Assembly: GCA_902535365.1 (NCBI GenBank)
Contig: CACATF010000001.1
Location: 132,077 to 196,076 of the forward strand
From: an uncultured SAR86 cluster bacterium
GTDB lineage: Bacteria > Pseudomonadota > Gammaproteobacteria > Magnimaribacterales > TMED112
DNA length: 64,000 nt
Direction: 5' to 3'
The notes under the pieces are model-generated. The model ran no database searches, was not told the DNA's origin, and worked only from the letters and a program-made list of their open reading frames with translations. The translations under genes were made by a program, and so were the position numbers. Shown piece by piece: positions 26,375 to 35,526 of this stretch. The first letter of the stretch is position 1. Each line of letters starts with the position of its first letter.

Positions 26375-26948
26375 TAAACATGAAAATCTAGTAATTATTA
26401 CAGCTCCTTCAGGCGCTGGGAAAACCACTCTTATAAAAAATATCTTAGACCATGCTAACAGTCAGGATCATAAGGTCTTTTTATCAATCTCGCATACAAC
26501 ACGTCAACCAAGAGAAGGCGAGGAGAATGGTAAAGACTATTTTTTTATGGATGAAAATAAATTTAATGAGAATATTGCTTCCAATGAATACATTGAACAT
26601 GCTGTGGTGCATGGGAACCTCTACGGCACCCCACGCTCACAAATAGATAATTATCTGGCTGAAGATTATAAAGTTCTTTTAGAGATAGATTGGCAAGGCG
26701 CAGTAAGCGTTTTGGAGCAATACCCTAATGCTACAAGTATCTTTATTTCACCACCATCAATTGAAGAATTGAGGACAAGGCTTGAAAAGAGAGGTCTTGA
26801 TTCTCAAGAGGTTATCGAAAAAAGAGTGCAGGGAGCTAAATTGGAGATGGAAAAAGCTGCACAATTTAGACATCAAATAACTAATATTTCACTAGACATA
26901 GCGACCAAAAACCTTTTAAATATCATCTTCAGAGAAAACCATGGCTAG
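26355..26948 (+). CDS. gmk: Guanylate kinase
   Basis: A 197-aa cytoplasmic enzyme converting GMP to [18 protein letters not shown] is the P-loop, [20 protein letters not shown] the GMP-binding motif, and [10 protein letters not shown] plus LLEIDWQGA complete the guanylate kinase signature. It overlaps yicC by 20 bp and rpoZ by 8 bp. Together with spoT it controls guanine nucleotide pools. Confidence 0.97.
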   Translation: MHKTLNNKHENLVIITAPSGAGKTTLIKNILDHANSQDHKVFLSISHTTRQPREGEENGKDYFFMDENKFNENIASNEYIEHAVVHGNLYGTPRSQIDNYLAEDYKVLLEIDWQGAVSVLEQYPNATSIFISPPSIEELRTRLEKRGLDSQEVIEKRVQGAKLEMEKAAQFRHQITNISLDIATKNLLNIIFRENHG

Positions 26949-27183
26949 AGTTACAGTAGAAGATTGCTTAGAACAGGTCGAAAGTCGATTCGATCTTGTA
27001 TTAAAAGCAGCACACAGAGCACGAGATTTAATATCTACAAGTGCTGAGCCTTTAGTTGAGCCTGAAAACGATAAGCCTACTATCATCGCATTGCGAGAAA
27101 TAGCGGAAGGATTGCTTGATGAGGACTATACCTCTCCTAGTGACACCGACGAAGTTTTTCTCGATAATGTTGAAGAAGAGTAG
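26941..27183 (+). CDS. rpoZ: RNA polymerase omega subunit
   Basis: An 80-aa protein beginning [30 protein letters not shown], the classic omega start, followed by [15 protein letters not shown]. It aids assembly of the beta' subunit and forms one ppGpp site of RNA polymerase. Its neighbours gmk and spoT give the conserved gmk-rpoZ-spoT operon. It overlaps gmk by 8 bp. Confidence 0.97.
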   Translation: MARVTVEDCLEQVESRFDLVLKAAHRARDLISTSAEPLVEPENDKPTIIALREIAEGLLDEDYTSPSDTDEVFLDNVEEE

Positions 27184-27191
27184 GTTATTAA

Positions 27192-29339
27192 TTGTTTGAT
27201 TCGCTAAATTTTTTTAAAAAAAAGAAAACATCACAACTAGGGGTTGAGTTAGATCATTTATCCAACCTTTATTTAAACCCATTATCAAGTCAAAAAATTA
27301 AAAAAGCTGTTAGCTTTGCTGATAAAGCTCATCAAGGTCAATTCAGAAAAAGTGGGGAACCTTTTATTATTCACCCAATCAATGTTGGAATGATTCTTGC
27401 TTCACTAAAGATGGATGCAGATACAATCATCGCAGGATTGCTACATGACGTTGTTGAAGATTGCGATATCTCATTATCTGAAGTACGAAAAGAGTTTGGT
27501 AAAAATGTCAGTAAGCTTGTTGATGGGATGACAAAATTATTGCAACTTGACGAAAAGCTAAAAGATCAAAGCCAAGCTGAATATTTTCAAAAGATGGCTT
27601 TGGCCACAGCAGAAGACGTAAGAGTTGTAATAATTAAACTTGCTGATAGATTGCATAACCTTAAAACTATTGAACATCTCCCAAGACAAAAACAAATTAA
27701 AAAAAGTAAAGAAACATTAGATTTATATGCGCCTCTAGCCCATCAGATTGGAATGCATAAAATGGCAACAGAGCTTGAGGAGTGCTCATTCAAAACCCTT
27801 CACCCCATCAGATATAACCTTATAAAGGATGCCCTTAAAAAAAATGATCTCAACAGAAAAACTCTAATTGCTAAAGTTAAAAAATCATTATCAAATAAAT
27901 TTAAACAGGCAGGTATTGATGGAAAAATTACTGGAAGAGAAAAAAGAATATTCAGCATCTACCAGAAAATGAAAACAAAACACAGATCTTTCTCAGATAT
28001 ATATGATGTATTTGCATTCAGAGTTTTAGTCGATAATGCAGAGGATACTTATAGAGCCCTAGGTATTATTCATAATATGTTCACACCTATAACTGGAAAG
28101 TTTAAAGACTACATAGCTGTGCCAAAAACCAATGGTTACCAAGCTTTACATACTGTGGTCATGACATTTGATGGCGTGCCAATGGAAGTGCAAATACAAA
28201 CATCAGCAATGGAAACTTTTGCTAACTATGGAATAGCATCTCATGGCCTATATAAAACAAAAGTCAACGATGATTTGGTGCAAGCCAAGTCAAGACAGCT
28301 CGTTCAGAGATTGACTGACATGAGCAAAAGAAGTTCATCTTCAACTGAGTTTATGGAAAGCCTCAAAACTGACCTAAAAGGAAAAGAGGTTTATGTGTTT
28401 GCGCCAAATGGACGAATTTTCTCCCTAAGACAAGGCTCATCTGCTGTAGATTTTGCATATGCTGTGCACTCCAAAATTGGGAATTATGCATTGTCATGTG
28501 AAATTGATAAAAAATTAGCACCTCTATCGACAGTTTTAAAAAGTGGTCAGACTGTTGAAATCATTAAAAGCAAGAAGAAAACAGTAAGTCCAGATTGGTT
28601 GAATTATGCAATATCCTCTAAAGCTGTAACCGAGATTAAAAAAGAATTGAAGAGCATAAAAATTAGTGATGCACGTATATTGGGGAAAGATTTACTTGAA
28701 GACAGCTTGCATGATGCAGGTATTGAATTAAAAGAATACCCCAGTGAACAGCTCAAAGGAGTATTTAATATTCTTGGTGCAAGGTCACTCAACCAGCTAA
28801 TGGTTGATATTGGCTCAGGAAGGCGAAGAAGTAATGTTGTCTCACAGAGCTTTGCTGAGGGATTAAGAGGTCGTAAACAAACTAAAGATATCGGTGCTGA
28901 CTTAAGAATCGGTTCATCTAAGAAATATGGAGCCATACATTTTCCTGAATGCTGTTATCCTGTTTATGGTGATTCATGTTTGGCTGTTAATACCGAGAAA
29001 GGGATTACCATTCATCGACACGGTTGCCCAAATTTAAAAAACTTATTAAATAAGCCTGGTAAGTCTTCAAATGTTATATGGGATAAATCAGATGATTCTG
29101 AATATTTAAGCTCTTTAACCCTTGTGCTTAAGAATGAACCAGGAGTTTTAGCAGATATTTCAAAAATAATTTCGTCAAATGAATCAAATATACAAGATGT
29201 CAAAACAAAAACACTTGATGAGAATTTTATTGAGCTAGCAATAAAGATTAATGTTAAAGATTTGAGCCATCTTTCACTAATTCAAAGCCAGCTCAAGAGA
29301 AATAAAACAGTAACAAGCATTGATAGGCAGCTGACATGA
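27192..29339 (+). CDS. spoT: Bifunctional (p)ppGpp synthetase/hydrolase SpoT
   Basis: A 715-aa stringent-response enzyme. The start is TTG (MFDSLNFFKKKK). The N-terminal HD hydrolase has LLHDVVEDCD and LADRLHNLKT; the synthetase region contains YDVFAFRVLV, KDYIAVPKTNGYQALHT and VEVQIQT; TGS (VYVFAPNGRIFSLRQGSSAVDFAYAVHS) and ACT (LVLKNEPGVLADISKIISS) domains follow. With hydrolase motifs intact it is SpoT/Rel-like rather than RelA. The stop overlaps pyrB (ATGA). Confidence 0.96.
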   Translation: MFDSLNFFKKKKTSQLGVELDHLSNLYLNPLSSQKIKKAVSFADKAHQGQFRKSGEPFIIHPINVGMILASLKMDADTIIAGLLHDVVEDCDISLSEVRKEFGKNVSKLVDGMTKLLQLDEKLKDQSQAEYFQKMALATAEDVRVVIIKLADRLHNLKTIEHLPRQKQIKKSKETLDLYAPLAHQIGMHKMATELEECSFKTLHPIRYNLIKDALKKNDLNRKTLIAKVKKSLSNKFKQAGIDGKITGREKRIFSIYQKMKTKHRSFSDIYDVFAFRVLVDNAEDTYRALGIIHNMFTPITGKFKDYIAVPKTNGYQALHTVVMTFDGVPMEVQIQTSAMETFANYGIASHGLYKTKVNDDLVQAKSRQLVQRLTDMSKRSSSSTEFMESLKTDLKGKEVYVFAPNGRIFSLRQGSSAVDFAYAVHSKIGNYALSCEIDKKLAPLSTVLKSGQTVEIIKSKKKTVSPDWLNYAISSKAVTEIKKELKSIKISDARILGKDLLEDSLHDAGIELKEYPSEQLKGVFNILGARSLNQLMVDIGSGRRRSNVVSQSFAEGLRGRKQTKDIGADLRIGSSKKYGAIHFPECCYPVYGDSCLAVNTEKGITIHRHGCPNLKNLLNKPGKSSNVIWDKSDDSEYLSSLTLVLKNEPGVLADISKIISSNESNIQDVKTKTLDENFIELAIKINVKDLSHLSLIQSQLKRNKTVTSIDRQLT

Positions 29340-30226
29340 ACAAAATTGGAGCTATTGAAAACTTAAATAAAGATTTTGTTAATAATCTTTTCAAGGAGAC
29401 GAAAAAAATAAAATCTGAGTGGCCTGCTTTAGAGCAAGTTGGCAATAAAAAGACAATTTGCTTGCTCTTTTGGGAGCCAAGCACAAGAACAAAGCTATCT
29501 TTTGAGCACGCAGCAAAAGCTTTGGGTTTTAATGTTTTAGATTTTGCTCCTGATCAGTCTTCCATAGTAAAGGGCGAATCTTTTGAAGATACGATCAAGA
29601 CTTTGCTGGCATTAAAAGTTGATGGCTTCGTTATTAGGCACCCTGAAGATGAAATATCAAAAACAATTATAAAAATGCTTCCAGATGATGTTTTTTATAT
29701 CAATGCAGGAGACGGAAATTTTGCCCACCCCACACAAGCATTGCTTGATGTATTCACGATTTCAGAGAATCATGCAGATATCCAGAATGCCAAAATAACA
29801 ATCTTGGGAGATGTCGATCATTCACGAGTTATTCCATCTAAGTTAGAGCTATTAAAAATGCTTGAATGCTCAGACATTAGTTTTTTAGGACCAAAAAATC
29901 TTATCGCACAAAAATTTGCGCCACTCTACACAGAAATTAATGATAATTGTTTATCAGAAAGGGATTTTTTATATGTGCTAAGGGTGCAAAGAGAAAGGTT
30001 CAAAGAATCTGATAGTTTAGATGAGGCATCATTTATAGATAATTTTCAGGTCAATGATGATTTCTTAAATAAGTCTGGCTTTCAAGGTCACATAATGCAC
30101 CCGGGCCCAATGAATATTGGTGTAGAGATCACCTCTAACGTCGCTAATTCAGGGAAGTCTTTAGTTCTTCAGCAAGTCGAGAATGGTTTGTATCTAAGAG
30201 CTGCTTTACTTAGCTTGATCTCTTAA
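29336..30226 (+). CDS. pyrB: Aspartate carbamoyltransferase catalytic subunit
   Basis: A 296-aa enzyme of pyrimidine synthesis. FWEPSTRTKLSFEHAAKALG is the carbamoyl-phosphate site (STRTxxSFE), followed by HPTQALLDVFTI, LGDVDHSRV and MHPGPMNIGVEI. Unusually it is joined to spoT by a 4-bp overlap. No pyrI or pyrC is next to it. Its last 21 bp overlap the convergent ribE. Confidence 0.95.
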   Translation: MNKIGAIENLNKDFVNNLFKETKKIKSEWPALEQVGNKKTICLLFWEPSTRTKLSFEHAAKALGFNVLDFAPDQSSIVKGESFEDTIKTLLALKVDGFVIRHPEDEISKTIIKMLPDDVFYINAGDGNFAHPTQALLDVFTISENHADIQNAKITILGDVDHSRVIPSKLELLKMLECSDISFLGPKNLIAQKFAPLYTEINDNCLSERDFLYVLRVQRERFKESDSLDEASFIDNFQVNDDFLNKSGFQGHIMHPGPMNIGVEITSNVANSGKSLVLQQVENGLYLRAALLSLIS

Positions 30227-30817
30227 TATTCTCTCAGTGGTTTCCACTATAGTGATTGTATTTTGATCAAATTCAAGATTTACTTGGTTTCCATAAACTA
30301 AATTATCTAGATTTGTTGCGCGAAGTGTTTCTGGAATGAGGTGAACAATAAACCTGCCCTCAGTTATCTCTCCTAAAGTTATGCTGCATCCATTGATACC
30401 TATATAGCCTTTTTCAAAAAGGAATTTACCCCAATCTGCTCCTGCATCAATAACAATATCTTTTGCATCGCCATGGATCTCCACCTGATTAACATGCCCT
30501 GTTGTGTGAATATGCCCAGACACAATATGGCCACCAACAGAATCATTAAACTTTAATGAAGGCTCAAGATTTACTTTTGTTCCTTTTGTGTAAGATTTAA
30601 TTAGTGTTTTGCTTAATGTCTCTGGCACTGCATCAAAAAACATTCTGTCTGATTCTGACTTTGTTAATGTTAGGCATACTCCATCCACAGCAACGCTATC
30701 TCCAACCTTTAAATCTTTTGTAAAATCTTCTGTTGCTTGCACCTCAAGAGTTACTATCTCCCCTGCTTCACTATTTGAAATAATAGTTCCAAGGCTTTGT
30801 ACAATACCGCTAAACAT
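30206..30817 (-). CDS. ribE: Riboflavin synthase alpha subunit
   Basis: A 203-aa enzyme joining two lumazines into riboflavin. It starts MFSGIVQSLGTI and shows two tandem lumazine-binding domains: DSVAVDGVCLTLT and GHIVSGHIHTTG in the first, and GYIGINGCSITLGEI plus FIVHLIPETLRATNL in the second. It overlaps pyrE by 8 bp at the start and pyrB by 21 bp at the end. ribD and ribBA are not nearby. Confidence 0.96.
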   Translation of the reverse strand: MFSGIVQSLGTIISNSEAGEIVTLEVQATEDFTKDLKVGDSVAVDGVCLTLTKSESDRMFFDAVPETLSKTLIKSYTKGTKVNLEPSLKFNDSVGGHIVSGHIHTTGHVNQVEIHGDAKDIVIDAGADWGKFLFEKGYIGINGCSITLGEITEGRFIVHLIPETLRATNLDNLVYGNQVNLEFDQNTITIVETTERILRDQAK

Positions 30818-31448
30818 CTGTGCCTCTGTAATGAGATCTATACTCTTCTATTTTCTGCAAATCAGCTGATGATATTATCCCTTCTGCTGATAGCAGGTCA
30901 TCCAATGAGATTATTTCAAACACATTAATCCCATCATTTTTCAATTCTGAAGAAGCCATGAGATCACTATTTTGTCCCCTTTCTTGACGATTTAAAGTCA
31001 CCAAAGCCCCAACTATTTCAACATCAAATGGTTCAAGAAGTTTTAAGCTCTCTCTGATAGCCAAACCTGATGAAATAACGTCATCAACAACTAAAATTTT
31101 GCCTTCAGGTTTTGCCCCAATTAAATTGCCACCTTCACCATGATCTTTTATTTCTTTTCTGTTAAAGCATATTGGCATTGGCGATGTTTCGCTTAATTTT
31201 GTAGCTAACAATGACCCCAAAAATATCCCTTTATATGCAGGGCCATAGATCATGTCAAAATTTATACCTGCATCCTCGATCTTCTTAACAAAAAGATCAG
31301 CTAACATATTTAGTTCCCCATATTCGATAAGAGCAGAAGCATTAAAGAAGTAAGGGCTTTGTCGGCCTGATTTAAGAGTAAAGTCGCCTAACTTAAAAGC
31401 ACCTGACTCTATAGCTAGTTTAAGAAATTCTTTTTGGTAGTCTTTCAC
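30810..31448 (-). CDS. pyrE: Orotate phosphoribosyltransferase
   Basis: A 212-aa enzyme converting orotate and PRPP to OMP. FTLKSGRQSPYFFNASAL is the orotate-side motif and GKILVVDDVISSGLAIRESLKLL the PRPP-binding signature. It overlaps the rph end by 4 bp; rph-pyrE is the classic gammaproteobacterial operon. It shares pyrimidine synthesis with convergent pyrB. Confidence 0.96.
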   Translation of the reverse strand: MKDYQKEFLKLAIESGAFKLGDFTLKSGRQSPYFFNASALIEYGELNMLADLFVKKIEDAGINFDMIYGPAYKGIFLGSLLATKLSETSPMPICFNRKEIKDHGEGGNLIGAKPEGKILVVDDVISSGLAIRESLKLLEPFDVEIVGALVTLNRQERGQNSDLMASSELKNDGINVFEIISLDDLLSAEGIISSADLQKIEEYRSHYRGTDV

Positions 31449-32152
31449 CCGTTTTTAATAATCTCAGTTTGCAGCTTAAACAGATCTTTTATACCGCCCT
31501 CGGCAAGATCCAAAAGCCCATTAAACTCTTCCTTTGAAAATGATTTTTCTTCACCAGTGCCTTGAATCTCAATAAACTCAAGATCATCATTCATTACAAT
31601 ATTCACATCGCATTCAGCGTTGGAGTCTTCCTCATAATTCAGATCAAGAACAAGCTCACCTTTGTGAATGCCAACACTTATTGCCGCCACTAAATTATTT
31701 ATAGCATCTTCTTTACCAATCTTTTTTAATGCTTTACATAATGCGACTGTTCCACCTGTTATGGATGCTGTTCTAGTGCCCCCATCAGCTTGAATGACAT
31801 CGCAATCGATTGTTATTGTGTAGCCTGTTAGTTTTGTTAAATCAACAACTTGTCGCAATGACCTTCCTATTAGTCTTTGGATTTCCATAGTTCGGCCTGA
31901 TTGTTTTCCTCGATTGGCTTCTCTATTCATTCTTTCATTTGTTGATCTTGGCAGCATGCCATATTCAGCTGTTATCCAGCCTCTTTTATCATTTTGCATC
32001 CATCTGGGGGTAGCCTTTTCAATGGTCGCATTGCATACCACATGTGTGTTACCAAATTTAATTAATGCTGAGCCCTCTGCATGCATATTAAAATCTGGCG
32101 TTATGCTCACATCTCTCAGTTGATCGTTTTTACGTTTGTCAGTTCTTTGCAT
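31445..32152 (-). CDS. rph: Ribonuclease PH
   Basis: A phosphorolytic exoribonuclease trimming tRNA 3' ends. The track start is a TTG; the ATG at 32152 (MQRTDKRKNDQLRD) gives 235 aa and is the conserved start. Motifs are GMLPRSTNERMNREANRGKQSGRTMEIQRLIGRSLRQVVDL and DCDVIQADGGTRTASITGG. Unlike the truncated E. coli K-12 gene it appears intact. A TATAAT box 19-24 nt before the ATG would give a leader of about 12 nt without a Shine-Dalgarno. Confidence 0.96.
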   Translation of the reverse strand: MQRTDKRKNDQLRDVSITPDFNMHAEGSALIKFGNTHVVCNATIEKATPRWMQNDKRGWITAEYGMLPRSTNERMNREANRGKQSGRTMEIQRLIGRSLRQVVDLTKLTGYTITIDCDVIQADGGTRTASITGGTVALCKALKKIGKEDAINNLVAAISVGIHKGELVLDLNYEEDSNAECDVNIVMNDDLEFIEIQGTGEEKSFSKEEFNGLLDLAEGGIKDLFKLQTEIIKNG

Positions 32153-32196
32153 AGGCAATTTTGTTGTTTACTATTATACATTCAAGGAAGAAAGAC

Positions 32197-33576
32197 ATGA
32201 TAAGAAAATCTATTTTAATATTGCTGGCTATTTTTCTTTTTGGTTGCACAGAGCAATCAGGAATTTTTACCCCAGAGCCAGAGGGGTCTATTACTAAATT
32301 TAGTGATGATACACATGGGACATATGCATCAACATATGAGCCGCTACCATCAGAAGAAACAGTCATTAGAAACGCGACTGTCTTCGATGGAAATGGAAAT
32401 AAATTTCAAAACTACGATGTTCACTTTGCGAATGGAGAAATAAAAGAAGTTGGTAGAGATTTAATCGTTGGAGACATTAAAGAAATTGATGGAACAGGTA
32501 AATTTGTTACACCTGGCATCATTGATAACCATTCTCATATGGGTGTTTATCCTGCTCCAGGAGTAAGAACAAGCAGTGATGGCAATGAGGCAACAAGTCC
32601 TGTAACGGCTGAAGTATGGGCTGAACATAGTGTTTGGGTTCAAGACCCGCAATACAAGCTTGCTTTGGCAGGTGGAATCACAACCTTTCATGTCTTGCCT
32701 GGCTCTGCAAATTTATTTGGTGGCAGAGGTGTCACATTAAAAAATATTTCGGCAAATACTGTGCCTGAAATGAAATTTCCTGGCGCACCGCATTCATTGA
32801 AGATGGCTTGTGGTGAAAATCCCAAGAGAGTTTATAGTTCAAGAGGCCCATCAACAAGAATGGGAAATGTTGCAGGCTACAGAAAGGCATGGATCGGTGC
32901 TGAAAATCATAGAGAACGTTTGGAGAGAGATCCAAGCCATAGAGATTTACAAAATGAAACATTAGTTGGTGTGCTGGATGGAGAAATTCTTGTCCACAAT
33001 CATTGTTATAGAGCAGATGAAATGGCAACAATGATTAACATTGGCGAAGAGTTTGGCTATAAAGTTTCGACTTTTCATCATGGGGTTGAGGCTTATAAGG
33101 TAGCTGATCTTTTAGCAGATGAAGGTGTCTGTGCAGCTTTATGGGCTGACTGGTGGGGCTTCAAGCATGAAGCTTATGATATGACAATTGCCAACATTGC
33201 TATTGTTGATCAGGCTAGAGATGGTACAGGTTGTGCCATTGTCCATTCTGATAGTGCTAGTGGTATACAAAGATTAAACCAAGAAGCTGCTAAAGCACTA
33301 GCTGCAGGCAGAAAAGCTGGTTTTGACATATCTGAGGGTCGAGCCATGACATGGATTACAAAGAATCCTGCTAAGTCATTAGGGATTCTTGATCAAACAG
33401 GAACTTTAGAACAAGGCAAAGACGCTGATATTGTCATATGGAGTGGCAACCCATTCAGCATTTACTCAAAAGCAGAAAAAGTGTTTATTGATGGAGCGCT
33501 TGCTTTTGATAAGGCAACTAACTTTATGCCACATACGGATTTTGATATCGGTGTTAAAGAATGGGAGGACAAATAA
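32197..33576 (+). CDS. Amidohydrolase lipoprotein, active-type
   Basis: The ATG at 32197 (MIRKSILILLAIFLFGCTEQ) has AAGGAAG 9 nt upstream and begins a lipoprotein signal, so I prefer it to the track start; 459 aa. Metal-site residues are present: GIIDNHSHMG (HxH), LVHNHCY, STFHHGVEA and IVHSDSASG (Asp). The C-terminal MTWITKNPAKSLGILDQTGTLEQGKDADIVIWSGNP is typical of imidazolonepropionase-like amidohydrolases. It is probably periplasmic on a lipid anchor and acts on an unknown peptide or cyclic amide. It is coupled to the next, degenerate paralogue by a TAATG overlap. Confidence 0.88.
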   Translation: MIRKSILILLAIFLFGCTEQSGIFTPEPEGSITKFSDDTHGTYASTYEPLPSEETVIRNATVFDGNGNKFQNYDVHFANGEIKEVGRDLIVGDIKEIDGTGKFVTPGIIDNHSHMGVYPAPGVRTSSDGNEATSPVTAEVWAEHSVWVQDPQYKLALAGGITTFHVLPGSANLFGGRGVTLKNISANTVPEMKFPGAPHSLKMACGENPKRVYSSRGPSTRMGNVAGYRKAWIGAENHRERLERDPSHRDLQNETLVGVLDGEILVHNHCYRADEMATMINIGEEFGYKVSTFHHGVEAYKVADLLADEGVCAALWADWWGFKHEAYDMTIANIAIVDQARDGTGCAIVHSDSASGIQRLNQEAAKALAAGRKAGFDISEGRAMTWITKNPAKSLGILDQTGTLEQGKDADIVIWSGNPFSIYSKAEKVFIDGALAFDKATNFMPHTDFDIGVKEWEDK

Positions 33577-34841
33577 TGAAATACATTAAATATTTATTGC
33601 TTCTTTCTTTTCTAGTAGCCGCTGATGCTGACGATATGATTGTGATCAAAAATGGCAACGTTTTTGTCGATGGTGAAGGCTTCGTTAAAAAAGATATTCT
33701 GGTCGATGAAGGCAAAATTCTTCTTGTGGAAGACATGATTGGTAATGTTGGTGCATCAACCATTATCAATGCACAAGGTAAATATGTTATGCCTGGTTTA
33801 ATAGTTTTTTCACAATTAGGGCTTCTTGAAATTGGTGCATTAAGTGAAACCAATGACTCATCTTCTGATATTTATAATGCAGGTTTTGATCCAACTTCTG
33901 CATATAACCCTTTCTCTCAAGCTGTCCGTTTGAATAGGTCAAAAGGAGTGACTTCAACAGTTCATGTTCCTGGTGCGTCCGGCTATTTCAGAGGCTTGCT
34001 GGGTTTTACCAAGATCAATGACGGCTATAAACAGAAGAAACAAGGCCCGCTAGGCTTGGTCACAAGGTATGGGCAATCTAGAAATGATTCCAGAGCTGCA
34101 GAGCTTATGTTTATGGAGGATTTATTTGCTTTGACTAGAGGCAGAGCTGATGAGAAAAAAGGCTATGAATCTGACAATATTCAGTTTTTCTTTGGCACAA
34201 ACAATGAATATAAATTTACAAAAAGAGATTTTGATGCGATTAGCAAAGTTTTAAATAAAGAAATTCCTTTAGTGGTAGAAGTAAATAAAGCGACAGATAT
34301 TCTTAATGTTATTAAGTTTGGTCAAACTCAAAATATTGATCTAGTGCTTTGGGGCGCGCATGAAGCTCACATGGTAGCAGATGAAATTGCCCGCGCAGGG
34401 ATTTCAGTTGTTCTCGATCCTTTAGATAATATTCCAGGCTCATTCGACTCACTTAATGCTACATATGAAAATGTAACTCGCCTTGACGATGCTGGAGTTG
34501 AGATGGCTTTTTATTACTCACAAGGGGCAGGATCGCACAATGCTTATTTAGCTCATCAATCAGCTGGTAATGCTGTTGCAATGGGGCTTGATTATAATGA
34601 AGCAATTCGAGCTATCACCTCAAATCCAGCCAGTATATTTGGTCTTGTTGATGTTGGTTCAGTTGCTCCAGGGTATGATGCTGATTTAGCCATATGGGAT
34701 GGCGACCCTCTTGAACTAATGTCAAATGTCGAGACTGTTCTTATTGATGGCAAGGTTGAAGATTTATCAAATAGGTACGAAGAGCTTACAAAACGTTATA
34801 CCGAAGATAGGGACAAGCCTAACTCTTATAGATCAAGATAA
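33576..34841 (+). CDS. Amidohydrolase paralogue lacking metal-ligand histidines
   Basis: The ATG at 33576 follows a strong GGGAGGA and begins a signal peptide (MKYIKYLLLLSFLVAADA); 421 aa. The amidohydrolase frame is clear (IVIKNGNVFVDGEGFVKKDILVDEGK ... YVMPGLIV and GSVAPGYDADLAIWDGDP), but the HxH position reads VFSQLG, the next His motif reads VVEVNKATD and the Asp motif reads YYSQGAGSHN. It is therefore probably not a metal hydrolase and may be a structural partner of the preceding enzyme. The stop region overlaps convergent yqeY by 9 bp. Confidence 0.85.
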   Translation: MKYIKYLLLLSFLVAADADDMIVIKNGNVFVDGEGFVKKDILVDEGKILLVEDMIGNVGASTIINAQGKYVMPGLIVFSQLGLLEIGALSETNDSSSDIYNAGFDPTSAYNPFSQAVRLNRSKGVTSTVHVPGASGYFRGLLGFTKINDGYKQKKQGPLGLVTRYGQSRNDSRAAELMFMEDLFALTRGRADEKKGYESDNIQFFFGTNNEYKFTKRDFDAISKVLNKEIPLVVEVNKATDILNVIKFGQTQNIDLVLWGAHEAHMVADEIARAGISVVLDPLDNIPGSFDSLNATYENVTRLDDAGVEMAFYYSQGAGSHNAYLAHQSAGNAVAMGLDYNEAIRAITSNPASIFGLVDVGSVAPGYDADLAIWDGDPLELMSNVETVLIDGKVEDLSNRYEELTKRYTEDRDKPNSYRSR

Positions 34842-35273
34842 TAATTCTTTAACGAAGGAACTCGCTTCAGACATCTCAGCATTGGGGTGTTTGGATCTGA
34901 GTTCTTTCATCACATTACCCATATCCTGCATTCCTGAGAATCCACCAGCAGAAATAATTTCTTGGATAGCTGTTTTTAAAGCATCACCAGATAGTGCCTG
35001 AGGGAGATATTTCTCTAAAACATCAAGTTCATTTCTTTCAACTTCTTCAAGATCAGGCCTTCCACCATCAGCATATTGCTGAATAGAATCCTTTCTTTGC
35101 TTAGCCATTTTTTTTAAGATGTTTACGAGATCGTCATCTGTGGCCTCAACACGATTATCAACTTCAAATCTTTTTATCTCAGCAGTAACAAGACGCAAGG
35201 TATCACGCAAAAAAACGTTTTTATCAAACATTGCTTGCTTGAGTTCAGAATTTATTTGATCTTTGAGAGACAA
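34833..35273 (-). CDS. yqeY: GatB/YqeY domain protein
   Basis: A 146-aa protein with MSLKDQINSELKQAM, LRLVTAEIKRFEVD, KKMAKQRKDSIQQYADGGRPDL and GMQDMGNVMKELRSKHP, all typical of YqeY. The family resembles the tRNA-binding tail of GatB; its function is unresolved. It follows rpsU by 1 bp, the conserved rpsU-yqeY order. dnaG and rpoD, which usually come next, are absent. Confidence 0.93.
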   Translation of the reverse strand: MSLKDQINSELKQAMFDKNVFLRDTLRLVTAEIKRFEVDNRVEATDDDLVNILKKMAKQRKDSIQQYADGGRPDLEEVERNELDVLEKYLPQALSGDALKTAIQEIISAGGFSGMQDMGNVMKELRSKHPNAEMSEASSFVKELLS

Positions 35274-35274
35274 C

Positions 35275-35484
35275 TTACTTAAGTTTAGCGAAAGAATCTT
35301 TCATGACTCTTTTATAGTTTCTTTTAACTGCAGCTGCAGCTTTTCTCTTTCTTTCTTCTGTAGGTTTTTCAAAGAATTCTCTTTTTCTTACTTCAGTAAC
35401 GATACCTGCTCTTTCACAAGCTCTTCTGAATTTTCTTAAACCTACATCAAAAGATTCAGTTTCTTTAATTTTTATACTTGGCAT
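35275..35484 (-). CDS. rpsU: 30S ribosomal protein S21
   Basis: A 69-aa basic protein with [46 protein letters not shown], unmistakable S21. It is needed for translation initiation on the 30S subunit. It is divergent from tsaD, a conserved arrangement, and first of an rpsU-yqeY pair. No Shine-Dalgarno is evident before the ATG. Confidence 0.98.
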   Translation of the reverse strand: MPSIKIKETESFDVGLRKFRRACERAGIVTEVRKREFFEKPTEERKRKAAAAVKRNYKRVMKDSFAKLK

Positions 35485-35526
35485 AATGTAGTGTGTATTT
35501 TAAGGATAATTACAAAAGAATCAACA

